In this document: positions 1 through 7,698 of the stretch, piece by piece | Numbering within the stretch: the first letter of the stretch is position 1 | Layout: each line of letters opens with the position of its first letter | Source of the DNA: NAT127 sp041655035 | Lineage (GTDB): Bacteria; Pseudomonadota; Gammaproteobacteria; Pseudomonadales; Porticoccaceae | Assembly (NCBI GenBank): GCA_041655035.1 | Contig: JBAZCN010000101.1 | Coordinates: forward strand, 1-12,502 | Length of the DNA: 12,502 nt | Reading direction: 5' to 3' | Made by a program: the position numbers and the translations under genes | Notes under the pieces: model-generated | Database searches by the model: none | What the model saw: only the letters and a program-made list of their open reading frames with translations | What the model was told of the DNA's origin: nothing

Positions 1-336
1 GTCGTGGCGCTCGCTTCCCGGAACCAGCATCACCTTGGGATTGGCGCGCACGAAATCCTCGACGAACCGCCGGGCCGTGCGCGCCACAGGCTGGGCGGCT
101 CCGCCGGAACCACCGAGCTCAGGGGCATTGACACCAATCAGCCGGATCTTGCGCCCGTCGCTGGTGGTGAAGCTGTCGCCATCCTGGACCTTCCGCACCG
201 CGACGATCGCTTCACTACCGGCCGGGTACCTTGCCCTGGGGCAATTGCCGGCATCGGCCGCCACGGCGCCAGCCGACAGGGTCAGTAACGGCAAGGTCAC
301 CAACAGCAATGTCCGTAACGGCAGGATCAGCGACAA
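1..336 (-). CDS. Secreted thermonuclease-like (SNase fold) protein, 3' end outside window
   Basis: The minus strand encodes a hydrophobic leader ending in SAGAVAAD, followed by a staphylococcal-nuclease-type domain: VRKVQDGDSF, then IRLIGVNAPE, then VPGSERHD at the window edge. Proteins of this family are calcium-dependent nucleases, usually exported. The DGD pair, the Arg of IRL, the Glu of APE and the Arg of SERHD match active-site positions of the family. The Asp ligand of the classic VDxPE motif is Asn here, a substitution also seen in bacterial relatives. No ATG lies in frame between the rpmE stop and the leader. I chose the TTG at 336; TTG codons at 309 and 303 and a GTG at 300 are alternatives, and no good ribosome binding site decides between them. 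It lies just after the rpmE terminator, in the same place as a nuclease gene in pseudomonads. The family call is firm and the start is weak. Confidence 0.75.
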   Translation of the reverse strand, partial: MSLILPLRTLLLVTLPLLTLSAGAVAADAGNCPRARYPAGSEAIVAVRKVQDGDSFTTSDGRKIRLIGVNAPELGGSGGAAQPVARTARRFVEDFVRANPKVMLVPGSERHD

Positions 337-383
337 CAGGCTGGGGGAAAGCGGGATCGACGGCTGCGGGGTCTCCGACAGGC

Positions 384-416
384 AAAAAAATACGCCCGGA
401 ACGAGGCCGGGCGTAT
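384..416 (-). terminator. Intrinsic terminator of rpmE
   Basis: A perfect 10-bp stem (407-416 paired with 390-399, seven-base loop) is followed on the minus strand by a run of seven T (384-390, sharing one base with the stem). It lies about 65 bases after the rpmE stop codon and before the nuclease reading frame, so the nuclease probably depends on readthrough or on its own promoter. Confidence 0.88.
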
Positions 417-480
417 TCTGGCGTGGCCTTCCGGGAATATCGATCACCCTGGAAGCGGGAACCACGGAGCGGACAGCAGG

Positions 481-696
481 TTATTTCTTGGCGCTGCGAG
501 CAGAGAAGCGACGGTTGAAGCGCTCGATACGGCCACCGGTATCGACGACTTTCTGCTTGCCGGTATAGAACGGATGACAGTTGGAGCACACGTCAAGGTG
601 GATCGTGCCGGTATTGGTGGAGCCGGTTTCGATCACGTTGCCACAACCGCAGTTGGCGACGAGCTTGCCATACTCGGGATGAATATCGCTTTTCAT
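481..696 (-). CDS. rpmE: 50S ribosomal protein L31, zinc-binding type
   Basis: This 71-residue protein begins MKSDIHPEYGKL and is a typical bacterial L31, a small protein that bridges the 50S and 30S subunits. The four cysteines of the zinc-binding (C+) form are present: C16 and C18 in NCGCGN, and C37 and C40 in VCSNCHPFYTGKQK. The tail is basic, as expected. The ATG at 696 is preceded by an AGAGGA ribosome binding site; an upstream in-frame ATG at 735 would add 13 unconserved residues and was not chosen. It is divergent from priA, as in pseudomonads. A candidate promoter lies about 90 bases upstream and a clear terminator follows. In E. coli L31 represses its own mRNA through the leader; whether the leader here does the same cannot be told. 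Confidence 0.97.
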   Translation of the reverse strand: MKSDIHPEYGKLVANCGCGNVIETGSTNTGTIHLDVCSNCHPFYTGKQKVVDTGGRIERFNRRFSARSAKK

Positions 697-787
697 GGTT
701 TTTTCCTCTGTGCTTGCATACCGCCACCCGGTCATTAAACTTGCCTGCCTCGCCGGGCACCGTATGCCATTGGTCTACGGAGCGCGC

Positions 788-815
788 ATACTACCAGAAA
801 ACCCCTCACACTCAA
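788..815 (-). promoter_or_regulatory. Candidate sigma-70 promoter of rpmE
   Basis: On the minus strand a -35 box TTGAGT (815-810) and a -10 box TAGTAT (793-788) are separated by 16 bases, each matching consensus at four of six positions. Transcription would start near 781 and give a leader of about 85 bases before the rpmE ATG. It is the best match I found in the divergent rpmE-priA gap. I saw no comparably good promoter for priA. Confidence 0.4.
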
Positions 816-838
816 GGCATTATTTGACAATCTCCAGC

Positions 839-3052
839 GTGAAACCGCCACAGATCTACCGGGTAGCCGTGCCGTCGCCGCTGCGCCGGCTGTTCGACTA
901 CCTGCCGCCCGCCGAGGGCAGCGATCGGCCGGTACCCGGCGGCCGGGTGACGGTGCCGTTCGGGCGCCGCCAGGTCACCGCCATGGTGATCGCCGTGGCC
1001 AGCCACAGTGATCAGCAACTGGCCAAGTTGAAACCGGTTTCCGCGGTGCTCGATCGCGAACCGCTGATCCCCGCACCGCTGCTGCAATTCTACCTGTGGG
1101 CCAGCGACTACTACCAGCACCCGGTGGGCGATGCCCTGGCAAGCATCCTCCCCGCCCTGCTCCGCCAGGGCGCCAGCGCTGCTGGCGAGACGGCGGCCTA
1201 CTGGCAGCTCAGCCGCCACGGTCTCGGCCTGCCCGCCACCGCGCTGTCGCGCGCAAAAAAGCAGCAACAATTGCTGCAACTGCTGATGTCACGCACCAGG
1301 CTCAGCACCCGGGCCATCACCGACGCCGGCATCAGCCGCGATAGTCTCCGCGCCCTGGTCGACAAAGGGCTGGTGGAATCCGTCACCGAACCGGTGCCCA
1401 GGGCCGCCGCCCCGCTCGCGGAGCCGCTGCTGGCGGAAACGCCCCTGGAACTCCGGCCAGAGCAGCAGCGAGCCCTGGACAGCCTCGTTTTCGATCGTTT
1501 CAATGGCTATCTGCTCCAGGGCGAGACCGGCAGCGGCAAGACGGAAATCTACCTGCAAGCGATCGCCGAGGTGGTGCGCCACGGCAGACAGGCGCTGGTG
1601 CTTATCCCCGAAATCAACCTCACCCCGCAGACTCTGGGCCGCTTCAGGCAGCGCTTCGATTGCGAGATCGCGGTACTCCACTCCGGCCTCACCGACCGCG
1701 AACGCCTCCTGGCCTGGCAGGCGGCGCGGGACGGCCGGGCGCGCATCCTGCTCGGCACCCGCTCGGCGGTTTTCACGCCACTCGCCGCCCCGGGCATCAT
1801 CATCGTCGACGAAGAGCACGACGGCTCCTACAAGCAACAGGACGGCTTTCGTTATTCCGCCCGCGACCTGGCGGTGATGCGCGGCAGCCGGGAGAACATC
1901 CCGGTGATTCTCGGCAGCGCCACACCGTCGCTGGAGAGCCTCGCCAACTGCGAGCGCGGCCGCTACCAGTTGCTGACGCTGACCGAGCGGCCGGCGGGTG
2001 TGGAGAAACCCCGCTGGCGGCTGCTGGATGTCCGCCGTAGCGAGTTGCGCGCCGGCTTTTCCGCGCCGTTGATCGACGCCATTGGCGAGACCCTGGCGAA
2101 CGGCAACCAGGCGCTGGTCTTTCTCAATCGCCGCGGCTATTCCCCGCTGATCGTCTGCCACGACTGCGGCTGGCTGGCGGAATGCCCGCGCTGCAGCGCG
2201 CGCCTGACGGTGCATTTGCGCCACCGGCGCCTGCTGTGCCACCACTGTGAATTCCAGCAGCCCCTGCCGGACCGCTGCCCCGATTGCGCCAGCCACAACC
2301 TTACCTTTGTCGGCCAGGGGACAGAGCGCGGCGAAGCGGTGCTCGGCGAGCTCTTTCCCGAGGTGCCGGTACTGCGCATCGACCGCGACACCACCCGGCG
2401 CAAGGGCACCATGGAAAACCTTCTCGATGAGGTCAACCGGGGGCAGCCCTGCATCCTGGTCGGCACCCAGATGCTGGCCAAGGGGCATCACTTCCCCCAC
2501 GTCACCCTCGCCGCCCTGCTCGACGTCGATGGCGGCCTGTTCAGCGCCGACTTCCGCGCCATCGAGCGGATGGGCCAGTTGATCACCCAGGTGGCCGGGC
2601 GCGCCGGGCGCGAACACAAGCCCGGCGCGGTGATATTGCAAAGCCACCTGTGCGACCACCCGCTGCTCGGCCAATTGACGCTGGAGGGTTACGGCGCCTT
2701 CGCCGCGACCCTGCTGGCCCAGCGGCGACTGGCCGGACTGCCTCCCTACAGCCACCTGGCCCTGATGCGGGCGGAGGCGGAAAGCGGCGACGGGGCCGAG
2801 CAATTTCTGCAACTGGTCCGTCACCAGTTGGAAACGCTGTCTCCGCCGACCCCGGCACTGCGCTATCTCGGCCCCCTGCCGTCGCCAATGGAACGACGCA
2901 ACGACCGCTATCGCTTCCAGCTTGCGGTGTTCGCCGATCAGCGCGCCGACCTGCACCCGCTGATCAGCCGCCTGTGCCTGTGGCTTGAAGGCGAAAGATC
3001 CGCCCGGAAGGTGCGTTGGTCGGTCGATATGGATCCACAGGATATGCTCTAG
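839..3052 (+). CDS. priA: Primosomal protein N', replication restart 3'-5' DNA helicase
   Basis: PriA recognises stalled replication forks and reloads the replisome. The N-terminal DNA-binding domain starts with IYRVAVPSPLRRLFDYLPP. The superfamily 2 helicase core follows: Walker A GETGSGKTEIY near residue 228, DEEHDGSYKQ near 323, GSATPSLES near 360. A zinc-binding insertion of CxxC pairs (CHDC, CPRC, CHHC, CPDC) spans about residues 439-485, and the C-terminal helicase motifs include GTQMLAKGHHFP and QVAGRAGR. Starting at the GTG at 839 gives 737 residues, close to the usual length of about 735. A TTG at 824 is an alternative. The reading frame stays open back to an ATG at 695, but that would overlap the rpmE start and add 48 unconserved residues. 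The last 30 or so codons are repeated, broken, directly downstream. Confidence 0.95.
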   Translation: MKPPQIYRVAVPSPLRRLFDYLPPAEGSDRPVPGGRVTVPFGRRQVTAMVIAVASHSDQQLAKLKPVSAVLDREPLIPAPLLQFYLWASDYYQHPVGDALASILPALLRQGASAAGETAAYWQLSRHGLGLPATALSRAKKQQQLLQLLMSRTRLSTRAITDAGISRDSLRALVDKGLVESVTEPVPRAAAPLAEPLLAETPLELRPEQQRALDSLVFDRFNGYLLQGETGSGKTEIYLQAIAEVVRHGRQALVLIPEINLTPQTLGRFRQRFDCEIAVLHSGLTDRERLLAWQAARDGRARILLGTRSAVFTPLAAPGIIIVDEEHDGSYKQQDGFRYSARDLAVMRGSRENIPVILGSATPSLESLANCERGRYQLLTLTERPAGVEKPRWRLLDVRRSELRAGFSAPLIDAIGETLANGNQALVFLNRRGYSPLIVCHDCGWLAECPRCSARLTVHLRHRRLLCHHCEFQQPLPDRCPDCASHNLTFVGQGTERGEAVLGELFPEVPVLRIDRDTTRRKGTMENLLDEVNRGQPCILVGTQMLAKGHHFPHVTLAALLDVDGGLFSADFRAIERMGQLITQVAGRAGREHKPGAVILQSHLCDHPLLGQLTLEGYGAFAATLLAQRRLAGLPPYSHLALMRAEAESGDGAEQFLQLVRHQLETLSPPTPALRYLGPLPSPMERRNDRYRFQLAVFADQRADLHPLISRLCLWLEGERSARKVRWSVDMDPQDML

Positions 3053-3148
3053 AGCTTGTCAATATTATCATTTAAGAGGCTGATAAAAATAAAGTTTTCC
3101 TGATTGCGACACCTGCGGTGCGCTTCGTTCCTCAGCGCACCCTATGCC
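2961..3148 (+). repeat. 188-bp tandem duplication, copy 1 (priA 3' end plus flank)
   Basis: This unit begins in the last codons of priA and ends after a small hairpin. It is repeated head to tail with a period of 188 bases; fixed landmarks such as the priA stop region and an AT-rich stretch all recur at that spacing. In this copy the coding part is intact and belongs to the functional gene. Confidence 0.93.
3117..3141. repeat. REP-like hairpin, copy 1
   Basis: Perfect 8-bp arms GGTGCGCT (3117-3124) and AGCGCACC (3134-3141) flank a nine-base loop. GC-rich palindromes of this look between genes resemble bacterial REP elements and may also help end priA transcription. No T run follows, so it is not a classic intrinsic terminator. 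Confidence 0.55.
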
Positions 3149-3240
3149 TGATCAGCGGCCTGTGACTGTGGCTTGAAGGTGGAATATCCGCCCGGCAGGG
3201 GCGTTGGTCGGTCGATATGGATCCGCAGGATATGCTCTAG
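3149..3240 (+). pseudogene. Broken duplicate of the priA 3' end
   Basis: These bases match the last 30 or so codons of priA, including the stretch RWSVDMDPQDML and the stop codon. A TGC Cys codon has become TGA, and most of the other differences from priA would change the amino acid, as expected for unconstrained decay. There is no start codon or other part of priA attached. It is a relic of a local duplication or of an exchange with another priA allele. Confidence 0.9.
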
Positions 3241-3338
3241 AGCTTGTCAATATTATCATTTAAGAGGCTGATAAAAATAAAGTTTTCCTGATTGCGACAC
3301 CTGCGGTGCGCTTCGCTCCTCACGGCACGGCGTATGCC
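3149..3338 (+). repeat. 188-bp tandem duplication, copy 2 (degenerate)
   Basis: Second copy of the unit. By eye it has eight mismatches in the first 77 bases (the priA-derived part) and none in the next 90 bases (3226-3315 against 3038-3127). It diverges again at the hairpin, where a 2-base length difference appears. Confidence 0.93.
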
Positions 3339-3372
3339 CTCTCATAGGGTGTGCCGACGCAGGAGGCGCACC
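3305..3372. repeat. Long imperfect palindrome between convergent genes
   Basis: Four nested pairs of arms can be read from outside in: GGTGCGC/GCGCACC (3305-3311 with 3366-3372), CTCCT/AGGAG (3316-3320 with 3361-3365), CGGCAC/GTGCCG (3323-3328 with 3351-3356) and CCCT/AGGG (3337-3340 with 3346-3349) around the loop CTCAT. The left outer arm is the decayed second copy of the REP-like hairpin. It lies between convergent priA and the nitrate reductase gene and could slow transcription from both sides, although no T run is present. Confidence 0.55.
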
Positions 3373-3486
3373 GGCGATGCGGCACGTACCTGCTTGGCCC
3401 GGCAAGCGAGTCGCCGACAGACCTCTGCCCGGTGTCATGTCGCCCCGCCGTTCCCTCCCGGGGCTTGCAAGCCCGAAGAGAGCCAA
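3373..3486. other. Gap after nitrate reductase, no gene seen, two small palindromes
   Basis: No coding region is supported here. It holds a short hairpin GCTTG/CAAGC (3392-3407) and a 14-base perfect palindrome GGGCTTGCAAGCCC (3458-3471) about 15 bases after the nitrate reductase stop. The latter is the only candidate terminator for that gene, but it lacks a T run on the minus strand. Confidence 0.5.
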
Positions 3487-6400
3487 TCAATACACATCCC
3501 GCACATAGCGCTTGTCCCGCACCAGGCGACCGACGTAGTCCGCCGCGGCATCGCCATCCATGGCGCCGTGGGTCTGTACCACCCGCTTCAGCGCGGCATC
3601 CACATCCTTGGCCATCCGGCTGGCATCGCCGCAAACATAGAAATGCGCGCCCTCCTCCAGCCAGCGCCACAGCTCGGCGCCCTGCTCGCCAATACGGTCC
3701 TGCACGTAGATCTTCTCCGCCTGGTCCCGCGAAAAGGCCAGGCTCAGCTTGGTCAGCAGGCCGTCCTGCTGCATGGCCTCCAGTTCTTCGCGATAGTAGA
3801 AGTCCGTCGCCGCGCGCTGTTCACCGAAGAACAGCCAGTTGCGACCGGTGTCGCCGCGCGCCCTGCGCTCATGGAGGAAGCCGCGGAATGGCGCCACTCC
3901 GGTACCGGGGCCGACCATGATCATCGGCAGATCGCCATCGGCCGGCGGCCGGAAGTGTTTCGCCGTCTGTACGAACACCGGCACTTCGCCGCTTCCGGCG
4001 CGATCGGCAAGGAAGGTGGAGGCCACGCCCTTGCGCTTGCCGTAGCGCACCGCCGCCACCGTCAGGTGGACCTCGCCGGCATGGGCCTTGGGACTCGAGG
4101 AAATGGAGTAGAAGCGCGGCTGCAGGCGCTTGAGGCTGCCCAGCAACTCTGCCGCCGAGTGCGTGCCGGGATAGGCGTGCAACACGTCGGCCAGTTGCCG
4201 TCCCCACAGCCAGTCCTTGAGTTCCTCCTTGCGCTCGCCGAGCAACAGGCCCAGTTCCTCGCTGCCGCTGCGCTCGGCGATCAGCGCCAGGGTCTCGGTG
4301 CTCGGCCTGGCGATCTCGAAGTGGCCGGCCAGCGCCTCGCGCAGCGGCAGGTCGCCGACCTTGGCGACGGCGACCAGTTGCTCGCCATCCAACCCCGCCA
4401 GACCGAGCACTTCCGCGACCAGCTCGGGGCAGTTGCGCGGCCACACCCCGAGGGCGTCGCCGGCCTCATAGCACAGTCCGGAATCAGCCACCTGGAGGGC
4501 GAACTGCCGGGTTTCCTTGCTGGCGCCGGCGCTGTTGAGGCGCAGATTGACCACCAGCCGCGAGGCGCAGGGCCGCTCCTTGCTGACCGCCGGCGGGGTG
4601 TCCGCCGCCGAGACCGCCAACGGTGCCGCCGGTATCGCCACCTCCGCTTTCAGCAGAGGCAGCAGCTTGCCCAGCCAGGCGTCGGCGCTCTCCTGAAAAT
4701 CGGTATCGCAGTCAACCCGCGGCAGCAACGGCTTGGCACCGAGCTCGCCGAGGCGGAGGTCGAGGTTCTTGCCGTGTTGGCAGAACTGGTCGTAACTGGG
4801 GTCCCCCAGGGCCAATACGGCGTAGTCGAGATGGTCGAGCCGCCCCTCCCTGGCCCTGAGAGCATCCCAGAAACTCTGACCACTGTCCGGTGGGTCGCCG
4901 TCGCCGAACGTGCTGCTGATCAGTAGCAGCTTGCCGATGGCATCCAGCTTGCTCACCGGGTAGTCGGCCATCGCGCTCAGCTCCACCTTCAGGCCCGCCT
5001 CGCCGAGGCGCCCGGCAAAGCGCTCGGCCAGCTCTTCGGCGTTGCCGGTTTGCGAGGCCCACAGCAGGGTCACCGGCGGGCTGTCAGGCTCTGTGCCCGG
5101 AAGCGCCAGGTGGGCGCCGGCTTCGGCTCGGGACGCACCCGGTTCGACGCGGCTGAACAGGCCGGCGAGCACGCCGTCCAGCCACAGGCGGGTCGGCTCG
5201 GCCAGCGGTGCATGGGATGGCAGGCTGGGCACGCCGCCGCCTGGATTGCGGCGCAGGCCGCTGATAAAGCCGTCCAGGTAAGTGCGCTCGGCGTCGCCCA
5301 GCGCGGGCGGCCCACCGGCGCCGACGCCGACCAGTTCGGCAAAGGCTTCGACACACGACATATCGAGTTCCTCGGATAACAGAGAGGGGGACGGGGCCTC
5401 GAGCGCGTCCGCGGCGGGCGTCTCGAGAAACCGCTGGTCGATCAGTTGCACCCGGCACAGGCTGACCGCGGAGAACTTGAATTCCGGCTGCTGGGAGAGC
5501 GGGTCGACGGCATCACTGGTCACCGCGTTGATCGCCAGATTGTCGCCGTAGACATCGTTCCAGTGGAAAGGCGCAAAGCAACCGCCAGGCAGCACGCGGT
5601 CGCTGACCACCACGGGCAGCACGGCATGGCCGCGCCGCGAGCGGATCTCGAGGTGGTCCTTGTCGCGCACCCCGAGGGTCGCGGCATCTTCCGGGTGCAC
5701 TTCGACGAAGGGACCGGGGTTGAGTTTGTTGAGGGTGGCGATCTTGCCGGTCTTGGTCAGGGTGTGCCACTGGTGCTGGAGGCGCCCGGTGTTGAGCACG
5801 AAGGGGTAGTCGGCGTCGGGCATTTCCGCCGGATCGAGGTGCGGGCGGGCGAAGAACTGGCCCTTGCCGCTGGGCGTGGCGAAGGCGATGGGCGGGCGCG
5901 AGCCATCCGCGCCGACGGTCAGCTGCTGGCTGACGCCATCGTTGAGGTAGCGGATCGGGTGGCGGTCTTCACCATCGTCCGGCGGGCAGGGCCACTGCAA
6001 CGGGGTTTCGCGCAGGCGCGCATGGCTGGCGCCGCGGATGTCGTAGCCGGTCTTGGGGTTGTGGAAGCGCTTGATTTCCTCGAACACCTCCTCCGCCGAA
6101 TCGTAGGAAAAGGCGGCGGCATAGCCCATCGCAGCGGCCACCCGGGCGATGATGCGCCAGTCGGCCATGGCTTCGCCGGGTGGCTCGACGGCCTGCTGCA
6201 TCAGGCACAGATTACGCTCGGAATTGATCATCACCCCTTCGGCTTCGGCCCACAGCGCGCCGGGCAGGAGGACATCGGCATAGCGGTTGGTTTCGGTGTC
6301 GAGAAAGGCGTCCTGGACGATCACCAGCTCCGCGGCCTCCAGCGCCTCGATCACCCGGGCGCGATTGGGCACCGTGGCCACCGGGTTGGTGCAGATGATC

Positions 6401-7596
6401 CAGCAGGCCTTGACCCTGGCGGCGCACATGTCCTCGAACAGTGCCACGGTGCCGCCGCCGAGCCGCGTGTGCAAGGTCCCGGGCGGCACGCCCCAGGCCT
6501 TCTCGACAAAGGCGCGGTCCTCCTCCACCAGCACCGATCGCTGACCCGGCAGGCCGGGGCCCATGTAGCCCATCTCGCGGCCGCCCATGGCGTTGGGCTG
6601 GCCGGTCAGGGAGAACGGGCCACTGCCCGGGCGGCAGATCGCGCCGGTGGCGAGGTGCAGGTTGCACAGGGCGTTGGTATTCCAGGTACCGTGAGTACTC
6701 TGGTTGAGGCCCATGGTCCAGCAACTCATCCATTCGCCGGCCTCGCCTATCCATTGCGCGGCCTGGCGGATGGCGGCTTCATCCAGGCCGGTCAGTTCGG
6801 CGACCTTATCCGGGCTGTAGTCCTCGAGGAACGCCGGCATCTGCTCCCAGCCCTCGGTGAATTCGGCGATGAAATCGCTGTCGCAGTGGCCGTTCTTCCA
6901 CAGCAGGTGCAGCAGCCCATTGAGCAGGGCCAGGTCGGTGCCCGGCCTGATCTGGAGAAAGAGGCTGGCCTTGTCGGCGGTGGCGTTGCGCCGCGGGTCG
7001 ACGACGATCAGCTTGGCCCCGGCCTTGACCCTGTCCATGAGCCGCAGGAACAGGATCGGATGGCAGTCCGCCATGTTGGCGCCGGTGACGAAGAACAGGT
7101 TGGCGCGGTCGAAATCCTGGTAGGAGCCGGGCGGTCCGTCGGAACCCAGCGACAGCTTGTAGCCGCTGCCGGCGCTGGCCATGCACAACCGCGAGTTGGA
7201 CTCGATCTGGTTGGTGCCAATGAAACCCTTGGCCAGCTTGTTGGCCAGATACTGCGCTTCCAGTGACATTTGCCCGGAGACATAGAGGGAAATGGCGTCC
7301 GGCCCGTGCTCGTCGAGGATGGCGCGCAAGCGCTCGGCGGCAGCCTCGATCGCCTGGTCCAGTGACGTCCGCACCGGGTCGTGACTGCGCTCCCTGCGCA
7401 GATAGGCGTGCTCCATGCGGCCGGATTCGGCAATGGCCTGGGTGCAGGTGCTGCCCTTGGTGCACAGGCGGCCGAAATTGGTAGGATGGCTTTTGTCGCC
7501 GCTCACCTTCACCGCCCGGTTGCCGGCGACTTCCATCACGATACCGCAGCCGACGCCACAGTATGGACAGACACTTTTCACCGTCTTGTTCACCAT
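3487..7596 (-). CDS. nasA: Assimilatory nitrate reductase fused to CysJ-like NADPH flavoprotein reductase
   Basis: One 1369-residue chain combines a molybdenum nitrate reductase with its electron donor. Residues 1 to about 750 are a NasA/NapA-type catalytic part: a [4Fe-4S] site at C10, C13, C17 and C45 (CPYCGVGCGI and RLCTKG), and the molybdenum-ligand Cys138 in SNSRLCM. A linker of about 80 residues follows, with two similar helices (TYLDGFISGL and LWLDGVLAGL) resembling the CysJ N-terminal segment. Then come a flavodoxin domain (LWASQTGNAEE near 845), an FAD domain (RFYSISSSPK near 1160), the NADPH-binding motif VGPGTGVAPFRGF near 1222, and an aromatic C-terminus DVY as in CysJ. Electrons should pass NADPH, FAD, FMN, Fe-S, Mo, reducing nitrate to nitrite in the cytoplasm. 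The ATG at 7596 has an AGGA site eight bases upstream; an in-frame ATG at 7677 lies in the leader and lacks one. No nitrite reductase gene is in the window. This fusion is known from pseudomonads. Confidence 0.93.
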   Translation of the reverse strand: MVNKTVKSVCPYCGVGCGIVMEVAGNRAVKVSGDKSHPTNFGRLCTKGSTCTQAIAESGRMEHAYLRRERSHDPVRTSLDQAIEAAAERLRAILDEHGPDAISLYVSGQMSLEAQYLANKLAKGFIGTNQIESNSRLCMASAGSGYKLSLGSDGPPGSYQDFDRANLFFVTGANMADCHPILFLRLMDRVKAGAKLIVVDPRRNATADKASLFLQIRPGTDLALLNGLLHLLWKNGHCDSDFIAEFTEGWEQMPAFLEDYSPDKVAELTGLDEAAIRQAAQWIGEAGEWMSCWTMGLNQSTHGTWNTNALCNLHLATGAICRPGSGPFSLTGQPNAMGGREMGYMGPGLPGQRSVLVEEDRAFVEKAWGVPPGTLHTRLGGGTVALFEDMCAARVKACWIICTNPVATVPNRARVIEALEAAELVIVQDAFLDTETNRYADVLLPGALWAEAEGVMINSERNLCLMQQAVEPPGEAMADWRIIARVAAAMGYAAAFSYDSAEEVFEEIKRFHNPKTGYDIRGASHARLRETPLQWPCPPDDGEDRHPIRYLNDGVSQQLTVGADGSRPPIAFATPSGKGQFFARPHLDPAEMPDADYPFVLNTGRLQHQWHTLTKTGKIATLNKLNPGPFVEVHPEDAATLGVRDKDHLEIRSRRGHAVLPVVVSDRVLPGGCFAPFHWNDVYGDNLAINAVTSDAVDPLSQQPEFKFSAVSLCRVQLIDQRFLETPAADALEAPSPSLLSEELDMSCVEAFAELVGVGAGGPPALGDAERTYLDGFISGLRRNPGGGVPSLPSHAPLAEPTRLWLDGVLAGLFSRVEPGASRAEAGAHLALPGTEPDSPPVTLLWASQTGNAEELAERFAGRLGEAGLKVELSAMADYPVSKLDAIGKLLLISSTFGDGDPPDSGQSFWDALRAREGRLDHLDYAVLALGDPSYDQFCQHGKNLDLRLGELGAKPLLPRVDCDTDFQESADAWLGKLLPLLKAEVAIPAAPLAVSAADTPPAVSKERPCASRLVVNLRLNSAGASKETRQFALQVADSGLCYEAGDALGVWPRNCPELVAEVLGLAGLDGEQLVAVAKVGDLPLREALAGHFEIARPSTETLALIAERSGSEELGLLLGERKEELKDWLWGRQLADVLHAYPGTHSAAELLGSLKRLQPRFYSISSSPKAHAGEVHLTVAAVRYGKRKGVASTFLADRAGSGEVPVFVQTAKHFRPPADGDLPMIMVGPGTGVAPFRGFLHERRARGDTGRNWLFFGEQRAATDFYYREELEAMQQDGLLTKLSLAFSRDQAEKIYVQDRIGEQGAELWRWLEEGAHFYVCGDASRMAKDVDAALKRVVQTHGAMDGDAAADYVGRLVRDKRYVRDVY

Positions 7597-7613
7597 GTCC
7601 AGATTCCTAAACC

Positions 7614-7656
7614 AAAAAAGGCGCCTCATCACCCCGGAGCGGGGCAACACGGCACC
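7614..7656 (-). terminator. Terminator hairpin inside the nitrate reductase leader (attenuator candidate)
   Basis: On the minus strand the leader holds a two-part stem, GGTGCC with GGCGCC (7656-7651 with 7625-7620, one G-U pair) enclosing CCCCG/CGGGG (7644-7640 with 7636-7632), followed at once by six T (7619-7614). It ends 17 bases before the start codon and downstream of the predicted sigma-54 start. A terminator there would stop most transcripts unless an antiterminator acts. Nitrate-responsive ANTAR proteins (NasR, NasT) do this in other assimilatory nitrate operons. I did not find a convincing pair of ANTAR hexaloop stems, so the protein involved is open. Confidence 0.72.
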
Positions 7657-7698
7657 TTCGTCGTGAACGGCAAGCATTGCTGATTACAAACTCAAACA

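Noticed and set aside
1289..2956. Open frame of 555 codons on the minus strand
   Set aside because: It is antisense to the conserved helicase domains of priA, with a Gln/Ala/Gly-rich shadow composition.
3292..4926. Open frame of 544 codons on the plus strand
   Set aside because: It lies antisense to the CysJ-like half of the nitrate reductase, and its peptide is low-complexity, as expected from a GC-rich shadow frame.
5446..7266. Open frame of 606 codons on the plus strand
   Set aside because: It is antisense to the molybdenum domain of the nitrate reductase, whose motifs are clear. No known motif is seen in the antisense peptide.
7597..7677. Upstream in-frame ATG as the nitrate reductase start, or a leader peptide
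   Set aside because: The extra 27 residues would be read through the attenuator hairpin, lack a ribosome binding site and precede the conserved N-terminus. The ATG at 7596 is better.
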